DNA of 64,000 nt, from the NCBI RefSeq assembly GCF_006538325.1, contig NZ_BJKK01000005.1:62001-126000 (forward strand), in the 5' to 3' direction. The notes under the pieces are model-generated. The model was not told the origin of the DNA and searched no databases. It worked only from the letters and a program-made list of their open reading frames with translations. The translations under genes were made by a program, and so were the position numbers. Below are positions 19,063 through 27,288 of this stretch, one piece after another. Within the stretch, counting starts at the first letter, position 1; every line of letters begins with the position of its first letter. This DNA comes from Alteromonas sp. KUL42. GTDB taxonomy: Bacteria > Pseudomonadota > Gammaproteobacteria > Enterobacterales > Alteromonadaceae.

Positions 19063-19377
19063 TTAAACAAGTTCGCCGTTAGACTTAAAGAAACGTACTT
19101 TCTTTTCGTCTTCGAAACGGAAACCAACGCGATCTGCTTTGCCCGTTGCCGGGTTAACAATCGCAACATTAGAAACGTGAATAGAAGCTTCTTTCTCAAC
19201 GATACCACCAGCAACACCCAATTGTGGGTTAGGCTTAGTGTGTTTCTTAACGAGATTAACGCCTTCTACAATTACACGGTTATCAGCAATAAGCACGCGA
19301 AGAACTTTGCCTTGCTTGCCTTTGTCTTTACCCGCTAATACGACTACTTCATCATCACGACGAATTTTATTAGCCAT
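19063..19377 (-). CDS. rplX: 50S ribosomal protein L24
   Basis: 104 residues with the KOW RNA-binding motif at the N-terminus ([25 protein letters not shown]). L24 is an assembly-initiating protein of the large subunit close to the exit tunnel. The length equals that of E. coli. It lies 12 bases after rplN in the spc operon. Confidence 0.98.
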   Translation of the reverse strand: MANKIRRDDEVVVLAGKDKGKQGKVLRVLIADNRVIVEGVNLVKKHTKPNPQLGVAGGIVEKEASIHVSNVAIVNPATGKADRVGFRFEDEKKVRFFKSNGELV

Positions 19378-19389
19378 TATCGTGACTCC

Positions 19390-19758
19390 TTATAGTACCT
19401 CTGGGGCCAATGAGATGATTTTCATGAAGTTTTCACTTCTCAACTCACGGGTAACCGGGCCAAAGATACGCGTACCAATTGGTTGCTTGTTTGCATTAAG
19501 CATAACAGCCGCGTTACCGTCAAAACGGATGGTAGAACCATCTGCACGACGAACGCCTTTTCTAGTACGCACCACCACTGCGTTCAGTACGTCACCTTTT
19601 TTAACTTTACCGCGAGGAATTGCTTCCTTAACAGTAACTTTGATGATGTCACCGATACCTGCATAACGGCGATGCGAGCCACCAAGAACCTTAATACACT
19701 GAACCCTGCGAGCGCCGCTGTTGTCTGCAACGTCCAGGTTAGTTTGCATTTGGATCAT
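19390..19758 (-). CDS. rplN: 50S ribosomal protein L14, first gene of the spc operon
   Basis: 122 residues starting [41 protein letters not shown], the highly conserved L14 sequence. L14 lies at the subunit interface. In most gammaproteobacteria the S10 operon (ending rplP-rpmC-rpsQ) is immediately upstream. Here the 500 bases upstream contain only a promoter, a terminator and unassigned sequence, so this transcript must start locally. Confidence 0.98.
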   Translation of the reverse strand: MIQMQTNLDVADNSGARRVQCIKVLGGSHRRYAGIGDIIKVTVKEAIPRGKVKKGDVLNAVVVRTRKGVRRADGSTIRFDGNAAVMLNANKQPIGTRIFGPVTRELRSENFMKIISLAPEVL

Positions 19759-19859
19759 GTTAGTGCTCCGCTCTTAAAATTAAGACTCTCCCGAGTCGTT
19801 AGTGCTGCTAAAAACAACTGGATATCGTTGCTTTTATGTACATACCCCCATAAAAAGGG

Positions 19860-19900
19860 CGCGAAATAATAACAGAAAACTTTTTGAAGTGATAGCGGTA
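19860..19900 (-). promoter_or_regulatory. Probable spc operon promoter
   Basis: On the minus strand an extended -10 element, TGT followed by TATTAT (TATTAT at 19866-19871), is followed at once by TTCGCGCCC, a GC-rich discriminator of the kind found at stringently controlled ribosomal promoters. No strong -35 is visible, as expected for an extended -10. The predicted start lies about 100 bases before the rplN ATG. Confidence 0.6.
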
Positions 19901-19931
19901 AATTGAATTATTTTTAAACTAAATGAACAAT

Positions 19932-19957
19932 AAAAAAGCCCCGGTTAAAAACCGGGG
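19932..19957 (-). terminator. Intrinsic terminator upstream of the spc promoter
   Basis: CCCCGGTT (19939-19946) pairs with AACCGGGG (19950-19957) around an AAA loop, and on the minus strand a T6 run follows. It would stop minus-strand transcripts entering from the right. The nearest minus-strand stop codon is about 300 bases away, so its natural transcript is unclear. Confidence 0.85.
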
Positions 19958-20259
19958 TCAGCAATCTCTGAATTGATAATCAAGCAGGATTTTTGAGCAT
20001 GTATTTAATGATTCAAAGCCGCTATTCAACGGCGCTTAGTAGCCTTCAATAATCTAACTGTAACTACAGCTTAGGATATTGAGTCATTGGCGCCGTTTTT
20101 CAAGTCACTTTATTCCATCTTTAAAACAAGGTTTCATAGCTAGCTGTGATACCAGTAAACCTAAGTCACTTTTTTCGTATAGAGCCTCGACGTTTTAAGA
20201 CGCAAAACATTGGAAATATCACGCAATATTAGTAACTTAAAACCCAATGCGCCCATCAC
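19958..20259. other. Non-coding gap between the spc region and the lipoprotein gene
   Basis: About 300 bases with no convincing reading frame or tRNA. It lies between the stop of the DUF4397-like gene and an isolated strong minus-strand terminator. It could be the 3' untranslated region of that gene, the scar of a rearrangement that separated S10 from spc, or a small RNA gene. A TTGAAA hexamer on the minus strand is present near 20100 with a poor -10, so no promoter is claimed. Confidence 0.4.
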
Positions 20260-21639
20260 TTAATACAAGATTTTAATTTCGTAACCTGTAGACGTGTTCG
20301 CAGGCTCCACTGTCACAATGTAATTTTCTTCTTCAGTAAAACCAAACAACGACGTTCTATCTAGTAGAATTTGTTCATCGTTGTCATCTTCATACACAGC
20401 AATCACTTCATAGTAATCAGATGGAAGAACACGACTTGCACTTTCAGCAAATTCTAAGTTTTGTAAATCGTACTCAGCGGTGTCAATCGTTTCGTCGTTG
20501 CGAACTAGGTAGAAATCAACATCATCGTAATCGCTCACCAAGTTAATGAAGTTTACCGTTTTGTCATATGCTTGTGGCAAGCCACTCTCTAAAAATGTAG
20601 CCGCACCGAGTTTATTGTCTGCGCTGTAAATTAGTATCGCTTTACTTTCACCCTGATTGAGCGTGATGAGTTTATTGCTCAGTGCCACTGATGAATTTGA
20701 AGGGTCACTCACCGTAACTCTGTAATCTCCATAGCGGATTGCACTGAAATCAGATATTTCTCCTGCCGCTAAACTAAAGTTAACCTCTTCTTCGTCTGTG
20801 TTACCGCCAAAAGTAACATTCAGTTCAGTGTCGATTTCCGTTGAATTGTATATACGATATTGGGAATCAGCCTCAACATCGGTTAAGGCAGTGACAGTAG
20901 ACGAATTTAAGATAGTGTCTACTACCAGTCCATTTTGGATTGCGCCACTCACGTCTCTAAGTGTTAGCAAATATTCCGTAGAATAGGCAAAGTTAACCGT
21001 TTGCGACTCAAAAATAACGTCATCGCTACCTGGTTGAGTTAAGTAAATGGTGTATTCCCCCTCATCAAAGTCATCGCTGTCTTCGTCTGTATCCCAGTAT
21101 TCTAGCTCTGTTGCGTTTCCCGTGGTAACCGTTCCCAGAAAATGTGCAGCTTCGAACGGATCTCCAGACTCACTCATATAAAAATCATATGAAGATTCAT
21201 CCGCCGCAACAGATAGTGCAAAAATTCTAAAGTGGTCTTCTAAGGTTTCTCGCTCAAACGAATACGTTGTAAATATAGGCGAGTTGAAATCTCCACTCAT
21301 CACAACAATGGTCTTATAACCGTTGCGTAAGTTAGCCGTTAACTCATCAATGTAGACTTCTTGGTCATCAGAATCTGTGCGAATGAACTCAAGCTCTATG
21401 TCGCCATCCTCCATAGAAAACAGAGAAGTAGTGTCACCAAATTGCGCAGAACCAAAACTGTCACCATCTATCTCACGCATTTCCACATTCGCCCCATTCG
21501 GAGAGGCATTGTAAAACTGAATATAAGCATAGGTGTAATCTGAATCTGTGCTATCAGAGCCACCACATGCGGTCAAACCAATAATTGCTGTAAACGCAAC
21601 AACGAGCGAGCGAATGACAGTTAACGATGTCAATTGCAT
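20260..21639 (-). CDS. DUF4397-like surface or periplasmic lipoprotein
   Basis: 459 residues from the ATG at 21639, chosen over a longer frame to 21714 because AAGGATAT lies upstream and a signal peptide follows directly (MQLTSLTVIRSLVVAFTAIIGLTACGG). The lipobox LTAC predicts a lipidated cysteine. The mature protein is very acidic (many Asp and Glu) and has repeating beta-rich units. At least two match the pattern of DUF4397 domains, YIQFYNASPNGANVEM near the N-terminus and VNFINLVSDYDDVDFYLV near the C-terminus. Function is unknown. The acidic, Gly-poor composition fits a marine envelope protein. It is a single gene with an inverted repeat in its leader. Confidence 0.8.
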   Translation of the reverse strand: MQLTSLTVIRSLVVAFTAIIGLTACGGSDSTDSDYTYAYIQFYNASPNGANVEMREIDGDSFGSAQFGDTTSLFSMEDGDIELEFIRTDSDDQEVYIDELTANLRNGYKTIVVMSGDFNSPIFTTYSFERETLEDHFRIFALSVAADESSYDFYMSESGDPFEAAHFLGTVTTGNATELEYWDTDEDSDDFDEGEYTIYLTQPGSDDVIFESQTVNFAYSTEYLLTLRDVSGAIQNGLVVDTILNSSTVTALTDVEADSQYRIYNSTEIDTELNVTFGGNTDEEEVNFSLAAGEISDFSAIRYGDYRVTVSDPSNSSVALSNKLITLNQGESKAILIYSADNKLGAATFLESGLPQAYDKTVNFINLVSDYDDVDFYLVRNDETIDTAEYDLQNLEFAESASRVLPSDYYEVIAVYEDDNDEQILLDRTSLFGFTEEENYIVTVEPANTSTGYEIKILY

Positions 21640-21683
21640 AAATTGAATATCCTTTAGAAGTTTCTTTTTAAAACGAGCGTAAG

Positions 21684-21726
21684 TAATGCATTGTGAATGC
21701 ATTGAGATCCTCACAATGTTGCATTA
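21684..21726. repeat. Imperfect inverted repeat in the leader of the lipoprotein gene
   Basis: TAATGCATTGTGA at 21684-21696 faces TCACAATGTTGCATTA at 21711-21726; they are complementary apart from a small insertion. It lies 45-90 bases upstream of the ATG at 21639 on the minus strand. It may be an operator or a leader hairpin. No T tract follows. Confidence 0.45.
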
Positions 21727-22049
21727 TGGTAAGTTTGCTCGCTTATGGTTCACGGCTTTACGCAATCTTTGCAAAGCTGACTTTTCTTTAAGGTTTATTG
21801 ACAATTTAAGAAAATTATTTCGCTAATAAGTAACCTCTTGTATGCGACATATGCTTTCAATTTGGGTAATACCAAATAGCGTATTGCACACGTAATATGG
21901 CATTAATTGCATGCATGTTGTGGTTGACTAATAAACCAATAGCAACATAAGGACGTTCGTAACAATTAGAGATAGAGGGAATAGGAAATAGTAGAGAAGA
22001 CTAAGAACACACGTTATTTCGAGACCCCTGAGAATTTGGCAGTGCAAAT
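21727..22049. other. Non-coding gap between the lipoprotein gene and rlmB
   Basis: About 320 bases without a supported gene, AT-rich, containing no tRNA or IS end that I can recognise. It should hold the promoter of the minus-strand lipoprotein gene. A TTGACA at 21799-21804 on the plus strand has no correctly spaced -10 and no gene downstream on that strand. Confidence 0.4.
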
Positions 22050-22070
22050 CAGGCGCTTCAAAAGCGCCTG
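22050..22070. terminator. Hairpin after rlmB, possible terminator
   Basis: CAGGCGCTT (22050-22058) pairs with AAGCGCCTG (22062-22070) around a CAA loop. It lies about 75 bases past the rlmB stop. On the minus strand it is followed only by ATTTGC, so termination may be weak or Rho-assisted. Confidence 0.45.
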
Positions 22071-22143
22071 TAAAAAGTAGTTTTGTTTAATTTCAATAAA
22101 GCCAGTACAACGAAACGAGTGCACTGGCTATCACGATATAGCG

Positions 22144-22881
22144 CTAGCCTCGCTGTCTTACGATTTCGTATAAACATACGCCAGTAGCAACAGACACATT
22201 TAAACTTGTCACACTACCTGCCATGGGAAGCTTTACCAGTTCGTCACAGGTTTCTTTGGTGAGTCTGCGCATGCCTTTACCTTCCGCGCCCATTACCAGT
22301 GCTGTCGGCCCTTTAAGGTCAACATCATAAAGGGTTTTATCAGTTTCACCGGCAGTACCCACAACCCATAAACCTTTGTCCTGCAAATGTTTGAGTGTTC
22401 GAGCTAAGTTGGTTACTTGAATAAGGGGAACAACCTCAGCTGCACCGCAGGCTACTTTTCTAACAGTACCGTTTAGGCTTGCGGATTTATCTTTGGGCAC
22501 CACGACAGCATGCACACCAGCCCCATCTGCAGTGCGTAAGCATGCACCTAAATTGTGCGGGTCGGTAATACCGTCTAACACCAAAATAAACGGTTGGGTT
22601 TCACGTGCAAGGATTGTGTCTAAATCAGCTTCATCAAGCACACGAGCAGGTTTTGCACGTGCAACCACACCCTGATGCTGCTCACCATTCACTTTGTCAT
22701 CAAGTGCTTTTCGCTGACAAAATTGCACGGAAATACCAAAGCGACGAGCCTGATTTACAATGGTTGTGAGGCGCTCATCATTACGACCTTTTAGCACTAA
22801 CACTTCCATAACACGCTCAGGTTCATTTTCTAAAACCGACTGCATGGCGTGTAAACCGTATAACCATTCTTGCTGCGCCAT
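22144..22881 (-). CDS. rlmB: 23S rRNA (guanosine-2'-O-)-methyltransferase RlmB
   Basis: 245 residues (E. coli RlmB is 243). An N-terminal L30e-like substrate-binding domain ([25 protein letters not shown]) leads to a C-terminal SPOUT methyltransferase with its knot motifs: [45 protein letters not shown] and [23 protein letters not shown]. It methylates G2251 of 23S rRNA in E. coli. Its ATG abuts the rnr stop, as in the E. coli rnr-rlmB pair. Confidence 0.96.
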   Translation of the reverse strand: MAQQEWLYGLHAMQSVLENEPERVMEVLVLKGRNDERLTTIVNQARRFGISVQFCQRKALDDKVNGEQHQGVVARAKPARVLDEADLDTILARETQPFILVLDGITDPHNLGACLRTADGAGVHAVVVPKDKSASLNGTVRKVACGAAEVVPLIQVTNLARTLKHLQDKGLWVVGTAGETDKTLYDVDLKGPTALVMGAEGKGMRRLTKETCDELVKLPMAGSVTSLNVSVATGVCLYEIVRQRG

Positions 22882-25246
22882 TTAACGCTTACCTCTTTTA
22901 TTTAGCTTTAACGTCTTGCCACTTTTTGAACTACCTTTACCAGCAGACTTTGATGCCCCGTGATTAGGACTAGACTTACCTTTGCTGCCGCCTCGAGTGC
23001 TAGGTTTAGGATCACGAGTGGACTTTCGCACTGACTTCACTTTGACTTTCTTCCCGCCAGCGCCGCGCAGCATAGACTTATCAAGTAATAAATCAATCTT
23101 TCTTTCATCTAAGTTGACCGCTGCCACTTTTACTTCCACCGTATCTCCTAACCTAAATTGACGGTGGCCCGACTCACCTACTAATGCTTGTTTCACATCG
23201 TCATAGTGATAGAAGTCATCATCAAGCGATGTTATGTGTACAAGGCCATCAATGTGGTACTCAGTAATTCGAATAAACAAACCAAAGTTTGTAACAGAAC
23301 TCACTACACCTTCGAAACTATCGCCAACGTGGTCAAGCATGAATTCACACTTGAGCCAATCCGCCACATCGCGAGTAGCGTCGTCTGCACGACGTTCAGT
23401 CATAGAGCATTGCTCACCCAACTGCTCTATTTCATCGATGGTATAACTCTTCGCGCCACTGACAGCCTTTTTACCTTGTTGCTTGGCAATAATGCCCTTC
23501 AATGCTCTATGCACGACTAAATCGGGATAACGACGAATAGGCGACGTAAAGTGCGCATAGGCTTCAAGCGCCAGTCCGAAATGCCCGACATTGTCGCCGT
23601 CGTATATGGCCTGTTTCATTGAACGAAGCAACATGGTTTGAATAAGCTCTTCGTCCACCCGCCCACGTGTTTTAAGTACTACGTCAGTAAACGCTGCGGG
23701 CTCCGCATCTTCCGTAATGCGGTGGGGAATGCCAATTTCACCTAAGTAACTAGTAAATGCAGTCAGTCTGTCTGCATCTGGCTTATCATGTACACGATAT
23801 AAGGCCGGTGCTTCGTGCTTCTCTAGCATCAAGGCTGCACTCACGTTAGCCATGATCATGCACTCTTCAATAAGCTTGTGCGCGTCGTTTCTTACTAAAG
23901 GTACAATATTTTCAATTTTGCGCTGTGCATTAAATACAAACTTAACTTCTTGAGTTTCGAATTCAATTGCGCCGCGTTTTGAACGGGCGTTTTTTCAGAG
24001 CGCGATATAAATCGTGTAAATTTCGAAGGTGTGTTACGTGAGACTCGTAGCGCTGATGTAGTTCTTTATCGCCTTGTAAGATATTCCACACTTTCGTGTA
24101 TGTTAAACGCGCATGAGAGTTCATCACTGCTTCGTAAAACTGGAACCCTTCCAATACACCCTGCGCGCTAATGGTCATTTCACAAACCATACATAAACGG
24201 TCGACTTCAGGGTTTAAGGAACATAATCCGTTCGACAACACCTCCGGTAGCATGGGAATCACTTGGTCAGGAAAATACACCGAGTTTCCACGCTGTTGCG
24301 CTTCATCATCAAGGGCTGAGCCGGTGCGAACATAATGGCTCACATCAGCAATGGCTACCCACAACTGCCAACCACCGTTGTCTAGAGGCTCACAGTACAC
24401 AGCATCATCGAAATCACGTGCATCTTCACCGTCAATAGTAACCAGCGGCAGTTGTCTTAAATCGATGCGACCTTCTTTAGCGTCATCGGGAACTTTGTCG
24501 GTCAAGCTTTCTATCTGTTTAGTCACCCCTTTGGGCCATTGATGCGGGATGTCAAATGTCCTAAGCGCCATCTCTATTTCCATGCCCGGCGCCATGTGTT
24601 CGCCAAGTACTTCAACGATTTTACCCACAGGGCTCATTTTGCGTCGAGGTCGCTGCGTAATCTCAACTACTACAACTTGTCCCATACGCGCGCCATGTGT
24701 ACCTTCAGGGGGAATAACGATTTCGTGTTGCAGTCGACTATCGTCAGGTACAACCATGCCAAAGCCTTGCTCAACAAAATAGCGACCTACAATAGGTTCG
24801 CTGCGAGGCTCGATGACTTGGGTAATAAAGGCTTCTTTTCTACCACGACGATCCGTTCCGCTAATGCGCGCTTCTACAACGTCATCGTGCATGAACAAAT
24901 TCATTTGCCCTGCACTAATAAATAGGTCACCGCTTTTATCTTCTGGGCGCAAGAAACCATAGCCGTCACGATGACCGATAATTCGGCCTTTGATAATTTC
25001 ATCACGGTTTTGCAGTATGTACTTTTTATGCTTAGTAAACTGAACCTGCCCTTCTCTTTCCATGGCACGTAAACGACGTTGAATGCCTATTCTGGCCTCT
25101 TCGTCAAAAGCGTTCACTAAATTACAAATATCAAGAAATGACAAGGGCTTGTCATGTTCTTTCAAAACAGTCATTAAGTATTCTCGGCTTGCGACCGGAT
25201 TTTCGTACTTTTCTTTCTCGCGCTGATAATGCGGATCATCACTCAT
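22882..25246 (-). pseudogene. rnr: Ribonuclease R, interrupted by a one-base frameshift
   Basis: The frame from the ATG at 25246 encodes the N-terminal helix-turn-helix, cold-shock domains and most of the RNB catalytic domain, with the metal-binding TIDGEDARDFDDAVY. It goes out of frame at the T6 run 23990-23995, after LYRALKK. The next frame continues ARSKRGAIEFETQEVKFVF, then RNDAHKLIEECMIMAN, the S1 domain (SFEGVVSSVTNFGLFIRI) and a Lys-rich tail to 22882. Removing one base restores a protein of about 787 residues, close to E. coli RNase R. The enzyme degrades structured RNA 3' to 5'. As with rplF and cydB, a homopolymer sequencing error is the likely cause. Confidence 0.93.
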
Positions 25247-25368
25247 GTATTTTCAAATTACCTATCAATTATTTGGTGTATTGGTTGTTTGGTGCACAGT
25301 ATAACAGTATTTACGGGAAAACATGATTTAAAGAAGAAATAGAAAATTGTAATTACACGTATCGCGTT

Positions 25369-25412
25369 GCGTCATACTCTGACATCACCATGTCACAATC
25401 AAGACGTATAAA
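25369..25412 (+). promoter_or_regulatory. Pho-box-like promoter of phoD
   Basis: Three 7-base PhoB-type half sites, GCGTCAT (25369-25375), CTGACAT (25379-25385) and ATGTCAC (25390-25396), have starts 10 and 11 bases apart. A -10 hexamer TATAAA at 25407-25412 begins 10 bases after the last repeat, the standard layout of Pho promoters that lack a normal -35. The phoD ATG is about 75 bases further on. Confidence 0.7.
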
Positions 25413-25486
25413 ACTGCCTGCAACCTCTTGATATTAAAACACTCAAGTAACTTTTCAGTTCAACCTTTATTGTAAAAGCAGGCATT

Positions 25487-27163
25487 ATGGATAGAAGATC
25501 GTTTATCAAATTTTCGTCAATGATTGGCGCGGGTATGGCTGTATCAACAGGCATCGCTGGCTGCGTTTCAAACTCACGTCCACAAACTAACGCAATTTTC
25601 ACTCACGGTGTTGCCAGTGGCGACCCGTTACAAGATGCTGTCATTATTTGGACTCGTGCAGAGCCCGAACCAAGCGTGTTAAAGGCTGACATTTTGTGGG
25701 AAGTAGCGAAAGACAACGCATTTGAGCAGATTATTGCAAGTGGCCATGCTGAAGCCATTGCTGCTCGTGACTTCACTGTAAAAGTGGATGTGAAAGGTTT
25801 ATCACCAGATAGCAAATACTTTTACCGTTTTAGAAGCGCAAACAACCAAAGCGCTACAGGTGAAACCAGAACATTACCCGCTAAACACATCGATAAAATT
25901 ACATTAGGTATTTTTTCATGTTCTAACTACCCAGCTGGTTTCTTTACGCCTTACATGGAAGCAGCTAAAGATGATGGCATTGACTACGTATTGCATCTAG
26001 GAGACTACATTTACGAATACGACGGCAAGGGCTATGCCACTGAACACGCCAAAGAGATTGGACGAACCTTTGCTGAGGATAATGATACCGAACTATTTAC
26101 CCTTAACGATTATCGCAAACGCTACGCGCTCTATCGTACCGATATTGGCTTGTTGTCACTTCACCAAAAGAAGCCATTTATTGTAGTGTGGGACGACCAC
26201 GAAATTAGCAATGATACCTATAGAGATGGCGCCGAAAATCATCAAGTGGAAGAAGGCGATTTTTACGCTCGCCGTGCTGCAGCCGTTCAAGCCTATTACG
26301 AGTGGCTTCCTATTCGCCCACCTTTTGGTAACGAACGCCTGGAAATTTATCGCCAGTTCACTTTTGGCGATTTATTCGACTTATATATGCTTGATACCCG
26401 TGTACTAGCCAGAGACAAGCAGCTTGAATACAGTCATTATCGCGACGCAAAAACCAAAGCGTTTGATCAAGCCGCGTTTACTGCTGATATCAGTAACCCA
26501 GAACGAGGCTTATTAGGAAAAGCACAACGAGATTGGCTCTTTGATGCCATGAAAAACAGTAATACCAAGTGGCAAGTTATTGGCCAACAGCTCCTTATTG
26601 CACGAATGCTGTTTCCGGTATCCATCTTTAATGGTGTACCTCGCGAACAAATAGCACCCCATGTGCACAAACTTGCCAACCTAAAGCGCAAGCAATTAGA
26701 AGGTGGCACATTAACTCAGCAAGAAATTCAGCAAATTGAAACCGTAATGCCGTATAACTTAGATGCTTGGGACGGTTATCCTGTGGAACGTGAGCAGTTT
26801 CTGACACAACTCAATACATTAGAAAAACCTATAATTGCCCTAGCAGGTGATACGCACAATGCTTGGCATAATAAGCTCACGTTGCAAGATGGTACCGAAG
26901 TAGCGGTTGAACTTGGCACACCCGGTGTCACTTCTCCCGGCATGGAGCATTATCTCAGTATGGATAATGATACTGCTAAGACAATGGCTGAAGATCTTCC
27001 TGTCCTCATCGAAGACTTACAGTACTGCAACTTGCATCAGCGAGGATACCTTACCCTTGCCATTACCCACGATGATGCTATTGCAAAATGGCATTATGTG
27101 GATGCCATACTTACCCCAAATGGTAAGGTGAGCGATATCCACACATTTGTAATTAGCGCGTAA
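25487..27163 (+). CDS. phoD: PhoD-family alkaline phosphatase/phosphodiesterase, Tat-exported lipoprotein
   Basis: 558 residues. The N-terminus MDRRSFIKFSSM carries a Tat twin-arginine motif, and IAGC ending at C26 is a lipobox, so a Tat-exported lipoprotein is predicted. The N-terminal beta domain is followed by the metallophosphatase core with the metal-binding motifs LGDYIYEYDGKGY, VWDDHEISNDTY and LAGDTHNAWHN. PhoD enzymes use calcium and iron to release phosphate from mono- and diesters. A Pho-box-like promoter lies upstream, and a TonB receptor with its own Pho boxes converges on it. Together they suggest acquisition of organic phosphate during starvation. Substrate range cannot be read. 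Confidence 0.93.
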   Translation: MDRRSFIKFSSMIGAGMAVSTGIAGCVSNSRPQTNAIFTHGVASGDPLQDAVIIWTRAEPEPSVLKADILWEVAKDNAFEQIIASGHAEAIAARDFTVKVDVKGLSPDSKYFYRFRSANNQSATGETRTLPAKHIDKITLGIFSCSNYPAGFFTPYMEAAKDDGIDYVLHLGDYIYEYDGKGYATEHAKEIGRTFAEDNDTELFTLNDYRKRYALYRTDIGLLSLHQKKPFIVVWDDHEISNDTYRDGAENHQVEEGDFYARRAAAVQAYYEWLPIRPPFGNERLEIYRQFTFGDLFDLYMLDTRVLARDKQLEYSHYRDAKTKAFDQAAFTADISNPERGLLGKAQRDWLFDAMKNSNTKWQVIGQQLLIARMLFPVSIFNGVPREQIAPHVHKLANLKRKQLEGGTLTQQEIQQIETVMPYNLDAWDGYPVEREQFLTQLNTLEKPIIALAGDTHNAWHNKLTLQDGTEVAVELGTPGVTSPGMEHYLSMDNDTAKTMAEDLPVLIEDLQYCNLHQRGYLTLAITHDDAIAKWHYVDAILTPNGKVSDIHTFVISA

Positions 27164-27183
27164 TTTACGATTTTCGTAAACAT

Positions 27184-27226
27184 AAAAAAGCCGCCATTTC
27201 TGATTAGGAATTGGCGGCTTTTTACT
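27184..27226. terminator. Shared bidirectional terminator between phoD and the TonB receptor gene
   Basis: A run of A6 and AAGCCGCCA pairs with TGGCGGCTT and a following T5. It has T tracts in both orientations and sits 20 bases after the phoD stop and about 65 bases after the receptor stop on the other strand. It should end both convergent transcripts. Confidence 0.88.
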
Positions 27227-27288
27227 GTGGAAGTAGTTAATGGCTCTAGCTAGATTGCTAGAGCGCCACTCAGTAAGAGATATTGCCG

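Noticed and set aside
19238..19666. Plus-strand frame of 142 codons opposite rplX and rplN
   Set aside because: Antisense of two ribosomal genes; composition (Thr, Ser, Leu) reflects the reverse complement, not a protein family.
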